Part shown: positions 28,562 through 37,445 of the stretch, one piece after another
Numbering within the stretch: the stretch's first letter is position 1
Layout: each line of letters starts with the position of its first letter
Origin: Gammaproteobacteria bacterium
Lineage (GTDB): Bacteria > Pseudomonadota > Gammaproteobacteria > DSM-16500
Direction: 5' to 3'
Length of the DNA stretch: 60,653 bases
NCBI GenBank assembly: GCA_013288655.1
Contig: JABDBK010000005.1
Location: forward strand, 1-60,653
Program-made: the position numbers and the translations under genes
Notes under the pieces: generated by a model
What the model was told of the DNA's origin: nothing
The model's input: the letters and a program-made list of their open reading frames with translations, nothing else
Databases searched by the model: none

Positions 28562-29821
28562 ATGAGCATTCATTCAGAATATTCGAACTCTAAAGCTGTT
28601 AGTCTACTTTGTTCCCTCGGCTTGTTTTTAGCAGGATATATTTTTTACAGTTCTTCACTTATTGAATCGTTTTATAGATCCGAACTTGCCTTGTCCAGTT
28701 GGCAAACGGGTATCACGCAATCCGCAGTACCCTTAGGTGCAATCCTTGGTGCAATCCTGGCGGGTCGTTTAGCTGATTTATGGGGTAGAAATCGAGTACT
28801 CATTTGGAATTTTTTATTAATTTTTGTATTCGGATTATTAAGCAGTTTATGCTTTGATTTTTATTCCCTTTGTTTTGCACGATTATTAAACGGATTTTTG
28901 GCTGGTACACTTTATCCACTCTGTGCTGCTTATCTTATCGAAATGACGCCGCCCCATTCACATGCACGCAAAACTGCATTTTTAATGTTTGTTAATTGTT
29001 TAGCAGCACCTGTCGGATGTATCATAGCTATGCTGCTTTCTCTTGTTTGTGATGACTATATATTATGGCGCCTGTGTGCCATGGCACATTGTATTCCTGC
29101 ACTTTTTGCATTTTATTGGGTCAAACAACTTCCCGAAAGTCAAGCTTGGAAAACTCATAAAAAATCGACGAAGACAGGTCTTAACATTATTTTTTCAAAT
29201 CAATACAAAAACATCACTATCTGTCTTATTGCTGCATGGTTTTTAATGGATGTCGCTTATTATGGTATTAATTTTTTTGTTCCCTATTTATTACAAGCTA
29301 TGCAAGTCAAAACGATGGTTTCGAGCTTGAATCATCAATGGGGAACTTTCATCATTAATATTTTCTTTATGTTAGGCGCACTTGCTGCTATTTTTATTGT
29401 CGAAAAAGTCAATTTACTACAATTACAAAAATATGGATTTTTATGTGCAAGTCTTAGCTTATTTAGTTTAGCGATGTATTTTCATGTGGGTTTACATCAA
29501 AGTTTTTTCATCATATTGCTATTTGTTTTATTTAATTTCTCTATTAATTTAGGCCCTGATGTGACAACGTATTTATTATCTGCCACCTCTTATCCCGTTG
29601 AAATTCGCGGATCAGGTCATGGTTTTATCTCTGGATTTGCAAAATCAGGATCATTTGTTGGCGTATTATTATTACCAAAAATCCAGGATTATTGGGGTTA
29701 TGAAACTGTTATTCTTTCACTATCTGTTTTATTATTTGCAGCTTATCTATTCACCCTGCAATTTGCAAAAATCATGTTTAATACTGATAAAGAAGGACAC
29801 CTAAGTTATGAAGCAACTTGA
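28562..29821 (+). CDS. MFS transporter, likely 2-aminoethylphosphonate or related uptake
   Basis: 419 residues with about 12 membrane segments. The loop 2-3 signature is GRLADLWGRNRVL and the midpoint shows KQLPESQAWK, as in the sugar-porter/metabolite MFS group. AAGGATGAT precedes the ATG. Its 3' end overlaps phnX by 14 bp, so it is co-translated with the phosphonate genes; the substrate is inferred from that linkage. Known AEP importers are mostly ABC systems, so an MFS here is less usual. Confidence 0.82.
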   Translation: MSIHSEYSNSKAVSLLCSLGLFLAGYIFYSSSLIESFYRSELALSSWQTGITQSAVPLGAILGAILAGRLADLWGRNRVLIWNFLLIFVFGLLSSLCFDFYSLCFARLLNGFLAGTLYPLCAAYLIEMTPPHSHARKTAFLMFVNCLAAPVGCIIAMLLSLVCDDYILWRLCAMAHCIPALFAFYWVKQLPESQAWKTHKKSTKTGLNIIFSNQYKNITICLIAAWFLMDVAYYGINFFVPYLLQAMQVKTMVSSLNHQWGTFIINIFFMLGALAAIFIVEKVNLLQLQKYGFLCASLSLFSLAMYFHVGLHQSFFIILLFVLFNFSINLGPDVTTYLLSATSYPVEIRGSGHGFISGFAKSGSFVGVLLLPKIQDYWGYETVILSLSVLLFAAYLFTLQFAKIMFNTDKEGHLSYEAT

Positions 29822-30605
29822 AGCGGTTATTTTTGATTGGGCGGGCACAACGGTTGACTATGGATGCATGGCGCCTATTCTTGCGATGAAACATGCTTTT
29901 TTACAACAAGAACTAACTATCACCCTTGACGAAATACGAGAACCCATGGGCATGCTTAAAATAGATCATATTAAAGCTATTTTAAATATGGACAGAGTCA
30001 AGTTGAGTTTCAATGAAAAATATGGGCGATATTCAGAACATCATGACATCCAAAAAATATATGATCAATTTGAAATGCATATTTTTTCCATGTTACATGA
30101 ACACACTGAAATGATTCCTGGTGTATTGGATGTACAAAATTATTTGCGAAATCATGATATCAAAATAGGAAGCACAACGGGTTACACCAAAAAAATGATA
30201 GACATTGTAGCTGAAAGCGCCAAAGACCAGGGTTATACACCTGATTTTATTATTTCTGCCGATCAGGTTAAACGCGGGCGGCCTTATCCGTATATGCTTC
30301 ACCAGAATTTAGCAGCTTTAGATATTATGGATACGAGATCTGTGATAAAAGTAGGTGACACTATAGTTGACATACAAGAAGGTTTATATGCAGGTTGCTT
30401 TACTATGGGTGTCATCAAGGGAAGCAGTATGTTGGGTTTATCAAAAAATGAAATAGATAATATGCCGCCTCGCGAGCTTGATCAAAGAATTCAGCAAGTC
30501 AAATATCAGATGCTTAATGCGGGCGCGCATTATGTGATTGACAGTATAGCTGAATTGCCCCTTATTATTGAACTTATTCAAACAGGAAATTCCCATGTTG
30601 CGTGA
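29808..30605 (+). CDS. phnX: Phosphonoacetaldehyde hydrolase (phosphonatase)
   Basis: 265 residues of the HAD fold. The nucleophile motif FDWAGTTVDYG has Asp10. The cap-domain EPMGMLKIDHIK supplies the Schiff-base Lys (51) that distinguishes PhnX from other HAD enzymes. STTGYTKKM and KVGDTIVDI complete the HAD motifs. It cleaves the C-P bond of phosphonoacetaldehyde to acetaldehyde and phosphate. It overlaps the MFS gene upstream and phnW downstream. Confidence 0.95.
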   Translation: MKQLEAVIFDWAGTTVDYGCMAPILAMKHAFLQQELTITLDEIREPMGMLKIDHIKAILNMDRVKLSFNEKYGRYSEHHDIQKIYDQFEMHIFSMLHEHTEMIPGVLDVQNYLRNHDIKIGSTTGYTKKMIDIVAESAKDQGYTPDFIISADQVKRGRPYPYMLHQNLAALDIMDTRSVIKVGDTIVDIQEGLYAGCFTMGVIKGSSMLGLSKNEIDNMPPRELDQRIQQVKYQMLNAGAHYVIDSIAELPLIIELIQTGNSHVA

Positions 30606-31746
30606 TTACAATAAGATACCTTATTTATTATTAACACCCGGCCCTTTATCCACAAGTCCTTCTGTCAGATCAGCCATGTGGTATGATTCATGCACATGGG
30701 ACGATGATTATAAAAACATAGTGAGTGATATTCGTCGACGCTTATTACATATTTCCGATTGTGATCCGAGCATGTATACCACAGTACTCATGCAAGGCAG
30801 CGGGACATTTGGCGTCGAATCCGTCCTGGGTTCGAGCATACATAAAAAAAATGATTGCGTGCTGATTCTAGTGAATGGGGTTTATGGAAAACGCATGGTA
30901 GACATTGTCGATACACTAGAACTTTGTCATGTTGTCTGCGAGGTTGATGAAAACCAATCTTTTACTTATGATCAGGTCAAAGATGTATTAGATAAAGCTA
31001 AAGAAATCACTCATATAGCCATGGTCCATTGTGAAACGACGACAGGCATTATAAATGCTCTTGAACCGATCGCTAAACTTGCTCATGCCTATCAAAAACA
31101 TTTTATCGTTGATGCCATGAGCAGCTTTGGCGGCGTTGAGATCGATATGACTGGTTTATCTATCGATTTTTTGATTAGTTCTGCTAATAAATGCATTCAA
31201 GGTGTACCAGGATTTTCTTTTGTGATTTGCAAAAAAGAAAAACTTACAACACTATGCAAAGACAATGCAAAATCACTTTCGCTTGATCTCTATGGGCAAT
31301 GGCGTGAAATGGAAAAAGATGCTGGCAAATGGAGATATACTTCACCGACCCACGTGGTATTGGCCTTTCATCAAGCACTGCTTGAACTTGAAGAAGAAGG
31401 GGGGATCGCTGCTAGATCACGTCGATACACCATGAATCAACACATACTTTCGAATGGTATGAGAGCTTTAGGTTTTGAGTCTTATATTTCAACTGACTTA
31501 CAATCACCTATTATCACGACTTTTTTAGAGCCTGAGAGGATTCCTGGCACTCTAAAAAAATTTTTATTTAAACCATTTTATACGTATTTAAAAAATCATG
31601 GATTTGTTATTTATCCTGGAAAAGTCGCTCATACGAATTCATTCAGGATAGGCTCTATTGGGCATTTATTTCCTAAAGATATCACTAATTTTTTAAGTCA
31701 TGTAAAATCGTTTATTGAAGAGCCGACTTTATCGATTGTGTCCTAA
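30595..31746 (+). CDS. phnW: 2-aminoethylphosphonate--pyruvate transaminase
   Basis: 383 residues from MLRDYNKIPYLLLTPGPLS, with AGGA upstream of the ATG at 30595. It is a class V PLP aminotransferase: LTPGPLSTSPSVR at the N-terminus, QGSGTFGVES, VDAMSSFGG and the PLP lysine in SSANKCIQG (Lys 199). It converts 2-aminoethylphosphonate and pyruvate to phosphonoacetaldehyde and alanine, feeding PhnX. The start overlaps phnX by 11 bp. Together PhnW and PhnX form a complete AEP degradation route giving phosphate, alanine and acetaldehyde. Confidence 0.95.
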   Translation: MLRDYNKIPYLLLTPGPLSTSPSVRSAMWYDSCTWDDDYKNIVSDIRRRLLHISDCDPSMYTTVLMQGSGTFGVESVLGSSIHKKNDCVLILVNGVYGKRMVDIVDTLELCHVVCEVDENQSFTYDQVKDVLDKAKEITHIAMVHCETTTGIINALEPIAKLAHAYQKHFIVDAMSSFGGVEIDMTGLSIDFLISSANKCIQGVPGFSFVICKKEKLTTLCKDNAKSLSLDLYGQWREMEKDAGKWRYTSPTHVVLAFHQALLELEEEGGIAARSRRYTMNQHILSNGMRALGFESYISTDLQSPIITTFLEPERIPGTLKKFLFKPFYTYLKNHGFVIYPGKVAHTNSFRIGSIGHLFPKDITNFLSHVKSFIEEPTLSIVS

Positions 31747-31979
31747 TTTGCTAATAGACTCACAATCTCTGCCATCTTCCTATCGTGACGTTCCTCGCGC
31801 GTTTCACTCGTAACGAACCGACGATTGCCAAAAAAACCAGTCTCATAAAAACCACCATTCGAACGAACTAGTGGAGGCGGAGGCTGTCGTCGCAGATAAT
31901 TCACAATTAACGCAATAGTCGCACTACCCGCCACTAAACCAAGAACAATCAGACCTATATTTTTTCGAGTGTAATTCAT
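31743..31979 (-). CDS. Small single-pass membrane protein
   Basis: 78 residues. One membrane segment (9-28) is followed by a proline run and a charged C-terminal tail (SETREERHDRKMAEIVSLLAN). AGGG lies about 8 nt before the ATG. It is convergent with phnW, overlapping its stop by 4 bp. No family recognised; the start signal and clean membrane segment argue that it is real. Confidence 0.55.
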   Translation of the reverse strand: MNYTRKNIGLIVLGLVAGSATIALIVNYLRRQPPPPLVRSNGGFYETGFFGNRRFVTSETREERHDRKMAEIVSLLAN

Positions 31980-32115
31980 ACTTTATACCCTAGATTAATT
32001 ATAATATTCAGTGGCTGATACAGGCCAAATCGTGAACAACTGGGTGTTTTCCCTAATTATCTCAACTCTCTCACTTCAAGTAAAATGATCTTATCACTTC
32101 CTGGAGATAAAACTC

Positions 32116-32586
32116 ATGAACAAAACCCTCATTCACGTTGCATTACTTTCAGTCATGGTTAGCTTAGTCGGTTGTGCTTCAAACACCCAAGGTCAAAATA
32201 CAGGCATAGGGGTCGCAACAGGCGCTGTGGTTGGAGGCTTGGCCGGTGCTGCTATTGGTGGCGGCAGCGCGGTCGGAATTGGCGTAGGCGCGGTAGTGGG
32301 CGGCTTGGTTGGCGGTGTCATAGGACATTCTATGGACAGCACTGACAGCGCAACCACTTATTCCACTTTAAAAAATGCACCTGCCAACACCCCCACGAAA
32401 TGGACCAACCCAAAAACAGGCGCAACTTACACCGTTGTTCCCGTCAGCGGCATGATGACGATAAAAGGTAATCCAAATTGCCGCAATTATCGTACTTCCG
32501 TCATATCTAATGGTAAATCACATAAAGTCTATGGCACAGCATGTATGCAATCGGATGGCACATGGAAAGATGTGAGCGTGCGCTAA
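32116..32586 (+). CDS. Glycine-zipper lipoprotein, 17-kDa surface antigen type
   Basis: 156 residues. The signal peptide ends in a lipobox (LVGCAS), followed by a glycine-zipper segment of alternating Gly/Ala/Val (about 31-73) typical of the rickettsial 17-kDa antigen group, then a C-terminal domain with two Cys (NPNCRNYR, YGTACMQ) and WTNPKTGATY. It is an outer-membrane-linked lipoprotein. The C-terminal domain is paralogous to that of 20444-20935. GGAG lies upstream of the ATG and a strong terminator follows. Confidence 0.85.
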   Translation: MNKTLIHVALLSVMVSLVGCASNTQGQNTGIGVATGAVVGGLAGAAIGGGSAVGIGVGAVVGGLVGGVIGHSMDSTDSATTYSTLKNAPANTPTKWTNPKTGATYTVVPVSGMMTIKGNPNCRNYRTSVISNGKSHKVYGTACMQSDGTWKDVSVR

Positions 32587-32596
32587 AAAAATACTT

Positions 32597-32622
32597 CCCC
32601 CTTTGCAAAAAGGGGGGTTTTT
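32597..32622 (+). terminator. Rho-independent terminator
   Basis: CCCCCTTT and AAAGGGGG with a GCAA loop, followed by GTTTTT, 11 bp after the lipoprotein stop. A strong intrinsic terminator in plus orientation. Confidence 0.9.
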
Positions 32623-32625
32623 GAG

Positions 32626-34245
32626 TTACCCAAACGTAAACGTATACACTTCCAATCCCGGATCATTCGCTATAAGCTGCAACACACCTGTCGTCGGTTT
32701 TTCAAATCGAAGTGCCTCATATAATTGATGTTTATCCACACTAATACTATTTATGGGTTTTCCATCCAATAATATTTTTACTTGAATGGGATGCCCTGCA
32801 ACACTTCCCATCACCACAAAAACCGTACTCGCATTAAAACGTATTTCAACTGAAGCATTCGCCTTAGCTGAGGTCACTCTATCTAAACCAATTCGCCAAC
32901 GGCCTTGCAATGCCCAGCCATGCAGGGGTAACTCTGTAGGATAAGTATAATCTGACGAAATCCCTTCCATCACCCGCAGTGGACTTATAAAACGATCTGC
33001 TCTTGCGCTGCCAAGATACGTTTCAGGTGTTTGATAATCAGGTACCACATCAGATTCAATCGAAGGTAAACGCATCTTATTCAACCCTAATAAATACCGA
33101 ATATTATTTTCAGTAACATCATATTCACCTTCGCCAAAATGGCGATAAACGACTTTACCCGTTTTATCAATTAAATAATGCGCCGGCCAATAACGATTGG
33201 CATAATTTTGCCATGTTGTAAAATGATTATCTAATGCTACAGGATACAAAATTCCATTTTTTTGTACTGCATTTTTGACATTATCCAGATTTTTTTCAAA
33301 CTCAAATTCAGGAGCATGAATACCTATAATCACCAGGCCTTTATCATGGTATTTTGCATACCAATCTTTTAAATAAGGTAATGTGCGTATGCAATTGATA
33401 CATGAATAAGTCCAAAAATCGATAAGCACCACGTTGCCCTTAAGCTGATTTAACATCAAGGGTTTTGAATTAATCCATGCTGCAATATTTTCAATAGCAG
33501 GCGCAGGATAGGGATATTCAACTGGATTAATCACTTTATCCTGATTGCTAAAAACAACGGCTGTTTGAGATGATGTGGATGGAAATCGTTCTGCATAAAC
33601 CATATAAACTACAGCTGTGATAATAATGATACCTATGATTTTTCGTATCATGACAGTATGCGTTTTAAAAAAATGAAATTGATTCATGATGGATCTGCCA
33701 AACCATGCGATCAATAACATGGGAACAGCCGCACCGATACCAAAGGATAAAACAGTCAAAAAACTATTTAAGGATGTTTGTTGTATGACGGTTTGTACAA
33801 TCACGGCAGCAAGTATGGGCCCTGCGCATGGCGTCCAAATAATTCCTACTAGACCACCAAACAATATACCGCTGATAAAACCGCCTTCTGCATTATTAAC
33901 AAATTTTATATCAGAACCTATATTCGTTAAGCGCTGGGCAGCCATATTTAATTTTTCTGTTAAATAGGTGGAGATCATGATAATGCCAAACATAATCAAT
34001 AATGCATAAGAAATATGCCTTATCCATTCCAAATCTACACCGGTATAAAGCACCAGTTTTCTTGAAAAAAATGTAAACAATGCAAATGTAATAATAAAAC
34101 CAACAATAATACCTAAGGGTCTTTTTTTGCTGCCTTCAATGGAACCCGCCAAAATAATGGGTAAAATAGGTAAAATACAGGGAGACAAAATAAGTGCTAG
34201 GCCTTCCATGAAAGCTAATAGGATATTAAGTAATCCAGCTTGCAT
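32626..34245 (-). CDS. DipZ-like CcdA-thioredoxin fusion (thiol-disulfide relay)
   Basis: 539 residues in three parts. A CcdA-like membrane domain (1-~215) has the paired cysteines in SPCILP (Cys23) and TPCAGP (Cys140). A periplasmic TlpA-like thioredoxin domain (~245-385) has the active site CINC (282-285). A C-terminal beta-sandwich (~410-539) starts LPLHGWALQGRW and resembles the C-terminal domain of mycobacterial DipZ. It should carry electrons from cytoplasmic thioredoxin to the periplasm. Downstream of a small membrane-protein gene but separated from it by a terminator. Confidence 0.85.
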   Translation of the reverse strand: MQAGLLNILLAFMEGLALILSPCILPILPIILAGSIEGSKKRPLGIIVGFIITFALFTFFSRKLVLYTGVDLEWIRHISYALLIMFGIIMISTYLTEKLNMAAQRLTNIGSDIKFVNNAEGGFISGILFGGLVGIIWTPCAGPILAAVIVQTVIQQTSLNSFLTVLSFGIGAAVPMLLIAWFGRSIMNQFHFFKTHTVMIRKIIGIIIITAVVYMVYAERFPSTSSQTAVVFSNQDKVINPVEYPYPAPAIENIAAWINSKPLMLNQLKGNVVLIDFWTYSCINCIRTLPYLKDWYAKYHDKGLVIIGIHAPEFEFEKNLDNVKNAVQKNGILYPVALDNHFTTWQNYANRYWPAHYLIDKTGKVVYRHFGEGEYDVTENNIRYLLGLNKMRLPSIESDVVPDYQTPETYLGSARADRFISPLRVMEGISSDYTYPTELPLHGWALQGRWRIGLDRVTSAKANASVEIRFNASTVFVVMGSVAGHPIQVKILLDGKPINSISVDKHQLYEALRFEKPTTGVLQLIANDPGLEVYTFTFG

Positions 34246-34264
34246 TTGTGCATTCCTTTTTTAG

Positions 34265-34291
34265 AAAAAAGCGGGCAACTCACTTGCCCGC
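34265..34291 (-). terminator. Rho-independent terminator (minus strand)
   Basis: GCGGGCAA and TTGCCCGC around a 5-nt loop; on the minus strand it is followed by TTTTTT. It lies 12 bp after the stop of the gene at 34303 and insulates it from the DipZ-like gene. Confidence 0.85.
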
Positions 34292-34302
34292 TTCTAATGT
34301 TA

Positions 34303-34833
34303 TTAGCGTAATTGAATTGCATCATGTCTGAATTCATCATCTTTATCTTGGGGTAAAGATTGTGACATTGGTGCTACTTTATTAGTATTGAAAAAAGGAA
34401 AAGAACACCCGCTTCTTTTTGCTTCTTCAACCCCAGTAAGTTCAATATCAGTTTGATTGGATTCTTCCTGCGTGGTGCATAAACTTTTACAAAATCCAAT
34501 TGCTCCACCTAACACTGCCATGCCCCCGACTATACCTGCCTGAATATACCAGCTATCCTTTATCGTATCCGAAACATCCAATGCTGCTTGTTTCTCAGCC
34601 AAACGATTAAGTTTTTTAGTGACTTCTTTGTCATCACATCTAAGCCAGCGTCCATCGTCATACTCCCATCGACACTGCATAAAGTCTGGAAACTCCGGAT
34701 TGTGTATATGACCATCGATAAATTTATTTTTGTATGAATAGAAAACAGAACTGGTATAAATCTCTTCAGTAAAAAAACCAACAGCAGTACCAACACCCAA
34801 CCCTGTAAAAATATATTTCATTTTTTTTTTCAT
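34303..34833 (-). CDS. Hypothetical two-segment membrane protein
   Basis: 176 residues from the ATG at 34833, which has GAGG 6 nt upstream; nine further codons upstream are open but unsupported. Hydrophobic segments lie near 6-22 and 100-120. Between them is a tryptophan/acidic stretch (MQCRWEYDDGRWLRCDDKEV). The C-terminal tail is polar with several Cys. Family not recognised; it could be an inner-membrane protein or a membrane-targeted effector. Confidence 0.6.
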   Translation of the reverse strand: MKKKMKYIFTGLGVGTAVGFFTEEIYTSSVFYSYKNKFIDGHIHNPEFPDFMQCRWEYDDGRWLRCDDKEVTKKLNRLAEKQAALDVSDTIKDSWYIQAGIVGGMAVLGGAIGFCKSLCTTQEESNQTDIELTGVEEAKRSGCSFPFFNTNKVAPMSQSLPQDKDDEFRHDAIQLR

Positions 34834-34931
34834 ATATATCCTCAATATTTGTAATATCACCCGCCAAAAAGATAATCTTAATACAATAACAAGTAAAGCA
34901 TTTTTGGCACTTCCGGAAAAAGGATATTATA

Positions 34932-36098
34932 TTATTCAAACACACGTCCAACGTGTCTAAAATTATAAATAAAGAAATCATCCAAACGCTGTTCTTGCTC
35001 GCCATTATAAATTAAAAAACCTTTATCACATCGTTCTTTAGTAAGAGATTTAAAATATTCCAATCCTTTCAAAAACTGCGGATGAAATGTTTGTGATGCT
35101 TTAATTTCAATAGGAACGAGATTATTTCCTTCTTTAAAAATGAGATCTATTTCATTTTGGTTACTGTCTCTATAAAAATAAAAACTCGGTTCAAAACCCT
35201 TATTTAAGCGATTTTTTATAAACTCTGAAATGACAAAATTTTCAATTAAATTTCCACGTAGTGGATCACGAGAAATTTGTTCAACCGTGGTAATATCAAG
35301 CAAATAAGTTGCTAAGCCAACATCTGTAAAATAAATTTTTGGTGATTTAATAGCTCGTTTTCCAAAATTTTCAAAATACGGCTGTAATCGAAAAATGATA
35401 AAAGAGGCTTCTAATATTGACAGCCAATTTGCTACAGTATGATAAGAAATTCCAAGTTCATTACTTAAATTATGGCTGTTAAATATTTGACCAATTCTTC
35501 CGGCGCACAGCTTTAAAAATTGCTGAAACTTTGTCAAATCCTTTACATGTATCATTTGGCGCACATCCCGTTCTATATAAGTTTGTACATAATCGCGATA
35601 AAATTTGGTAGGCTGCAAATTATCTTTATAAATTCGAGGATACATTCCGTAATAAACATATTTATCTAGACTAAATTGTTCAGTGATATTCGCAATTTCA
35701 TTTATATCAAAAGGCAATAATTTTAATATAGCCGTACGTCCTGCAAGTGATTGACTTATAGCTTCATGTATAGCTAGTTGATGACTTCCTGTTAAGATGA
35801 ATATTCCTTTTTTATCTGTTTTATCAACGATGCCCTGTATGTAGGAAAATAATTGCGGACTACGTTGTATCTCATCAAAAATTGCACCATCAGGAAACCG
35901 CGCAAGAAATCCTTTAGGATCATTTTCCGCCAAACTTCTTTCATCCGGGTCTTCCAATGTAATATAAGGTTTATCAGGAAATAATGTTTTACTCAAGGTT
36001 GTCTTGCCCGACTGCCTAGGACCAAGCAATGTTACCACGGGGTATGATTTTGCCATGACTTGTAATTCAGCAGCCATTTCTCTTTCCAAGATTTCCAT
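34932..36098 (-). CDS. AAA_14/DUF4143 ATPase with PD-(D/E)XK-like C-terminus (copy B)
   Basis: 388 residues. Walker A is GPRQSGKT (26-33) and Walker B is IFDEIQ (73-78). The signature ERDVRQMIHVKDL marks the middle, and the C-terminal EIDLIFKEGN...PIEIKAS (~314-333) keeps the D...E-x-K nuclease pattern. It is closely related to copy C at 51882: both share a LED-D-R--A-NDP-GFLA-FP pattern after Walker A. The gene stands alone. A 37-bp near-perfect palindrome lies 35 bp upstream of its start. Confidence 0.88.
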   Translation of the reverse strand: MEILEREMAAELQVMAKSYPVVTLLGPRQSGKTTLSKTLFPDKPYITLEDPDERSLAENDPKGFLARFPDGAIFDEIQRSPQLFSYIQGIVDKTDKKGIFILTGSHQLAIHEAISQSLAGRTAILKLLPFDINEIANITEQFSLDKYVYYGMYPRIYKDNLQPTKFYRDYVQTYIERDVRQMIHVKDLTKFQQFLKLCAGRIGQIFNSHNLSNELGISYHTVANWLSILEASFIIFRLQPYFENFGKRAIKSPKIYFTDVGLATYLLDITTVEQISRDPLRGNLIENFVISEFIKNRLNKGFEPSFYFYRDSNQNEIDLIFKEGNNLVPIEIKASQTFHPQFLKGLEYFKSLTKERCDKGFLIYNGEQEQRLDDFFIYNFRHVGRVFE

Positions 36099-36132
36099 TA
36101 GAATACCTTTTAAATCATGAAGTTAGTTTGTT

Positions 36133-36169
36133 TTATGCATTTTAGAAGTTCAACTTCTAAAATACATAA
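36133..36169. promoter_or_regulatory. 37-bp near-perfect palindrome between ATPase copy B and sodB
   Basis: Twelve-bp arms ATTTTAGAAGTT and AACTTCTAAAAT flank a single C. After one mismatch the pairing resumes for five more bp on each side (TTATG / CATAA). It lies in the divergent region between the ATPase gene (start 36098) and sodB (start 36253). A dimeric or tetrameric regulator site is likely; which gene it controls is not shown. Confidence 0.6.
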
Positions 36170-36252
36170 TATCCTAAATTCTTTAGAATAGAAACCTTGC
36201 TTTCCATGCCTCTCATTCGTACACTTGCCTATCTAAATCACAGGAGAAAAAA

Positions 36253-36834
36253 ATGCCGCATACACTTCCACCGTTACCTTATGCCATGGATGCACTGCAA
36301 CCTATCATTTCCAAAGAAACCCTGGAATATCATTATGGAAAACACCATCAAGCTTATGTCACTAATTTAAACAATCTCATTAAAGATACTGAATTTGCGA
36401 ATGCCAGTTTAGAAGAAACCATTATGAAATCGAGCGGCGGTATTTTCAATAATGCCGCACAAGTTTGGAACCATACGTTCTATTGGAATTGCATGACACC
36501 TAAAGGCAGCGGCAAACCTCACGGCAAATTGGCTGATGCAATCACCAAAGCTTTCGGATCTTTCGAAGAACTCAAAAAACGTTTTAGTCAAACGGCTGTG
36601 ACCACTTTTGGTTCTGGCTGGGGTTGGTTAGTCAAAAATGCGCAAGGCGATCTGGAACTTATGAGTACGAGTAACGCTGACCTTCCCATGAAGCATGGTA
36701 AAAAAGCTTTATTAACCTGCGATGTCTGGGAACATGCTTATTATATTGATTATCGTAATATGCGTCCTACTTATGTTGAAAAATTTTGGGATATAGTGAA
36801 TTGGGATTTTGTTGAAAAGAATTTTGCGGAATAA
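36253..36834 (+). CDS. sodB: Superoxide dismutase [Fe]
   Basis: 193 residues, full length. The metal ligands are in [23 protein letters not shown] and [11 protein letters not shown], and the [11 protein letters not shown] and FGSGWGWLV patterns are those of the iron type. It detoxifies superoxide in the cytosol. AGGAG precedes the ATG. Its upstream region contains the 37-bp palindrome, and a hairpin terminator follows. Confidence 0.96.
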   Translation: MPHTLPPLPYAMDALQPIISKETLEYHYGKHHQAYVTNLNNLIKDTEFANASLEETIMKSSGGIFNNAAQVWNHTFYWNCMTPKGSGKPHGKLADAITKAFGSFEELKKRFSQTAVTTFGSGWGWLVKNAQGDLELMSTSNADLPMKHGKKALLTCDVWEHAYYIDYRNMRPTYVEKFWDIVNWDFVEKNFAE

Positions 36835-36845
36835 CTTAAAAACAC

Positions 36846-36873
36846 ACCAGGGTTTTGCATAAAAAACCCTGGT
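36846..36873. terminator. Bidirectional hairpin between sodB and the convergent gene
   Basis: ACCAGGGTTTT and AAAACCCTGGT around a 6-nt loop, a perfect 11-bp stem. A T-rich tail follows on the minus strand (GTGTGTTTTT), so it can end both transcripts. Confidence 0.8.
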
Positions 36874-36884
36874 AATATAAAAAC

Positions 36885-37433
36885 CTAGGAAATGCTGCAT
36901 CTTGGTGCAGGCTTGGGACTTAAATCTAATTCCATTTTAAATCCAAGTAGTGTTGGTCCTGCCAGCTTCTCTAAAGCAGCGAATGGAGCCATCGTAACAG
37001 CCATCAAAACCATAGCACTTGCATTTGAATTATCTTCAATTTTTAAACCCTGTGGAGAGCTATAAAGTGGATGCAACTTCAATCGACAACCATCGAAGGG
37101 ATTATCTTTATCTTCCATGGTAATCTCTATCATCTTTTGCTCTTCTACTACTCGTGCAATTTCTTCTACCGATAGATCTGAGAGTGGAGGAAGCCTGGTG
37201 CAAGATGATGGATTTCTTATATAATAACTTGCAATTTCGACTTCATTAGTATGTTTGTCAGCAGCTTCTTTTGCAGTTTTATATATATTAGCATATTTGT
37301 CATTCTTATTCTCCATAATATCACTGGCTACATCTTCGAGCCATCCTTTTACAAGAGTTGATTTATCAACTGCTGTATAATTTGTTTTTTTTGTTGAACC
37401 GGATTTTTGAAATTGTTCAGTAAATTTTAACAT
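36885..37433 (-). CDS. Hypothetical soluble protein
   Basis: 182 residues, no signal peptide. The N-terminal half is Lys/Asp/Glu-rich and helical. A moderately hydrophobic segment ASAMVLMAVTMAPFAALEKLAG lies near 138-159. The C-terminus ends in a Pro/Cys tail. I recognise no family. It lies 12 bp after cbpM on the same strand, so it may be the last gene of the clpB-usp-cbpA-cbpM transcript; alternatively it is an effector-like gene inserted there. Confidence 0.55.
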   Translation of the reverse strand: MLKFTEQFQKSGSTKKTNYTAVDKSTLVKGWLEDVASDIMENKNDKYANIYKTAKEAADKHTNEVEIASYYIRNPSSCTRLPPLSDLSVEEIARVVEEQKMIEITMEDKDNPFDGCRLKLHPLYSSPQGLKIEDNSNASAMVLMAVTMAPFAALEKLAGPTLLGFKMELDLSPKPAPRCSIS

Positions 37434-37445
37434 TTTATTTCCTTA

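Noticed and set aside
32221-32340. Glycine-rich repeats as a tandem DNA repeat
   Set aside because: The bases do not repeat in register; the periodicity is in the protein (glycine zipper of a 17-kDa-type lipoprotein).
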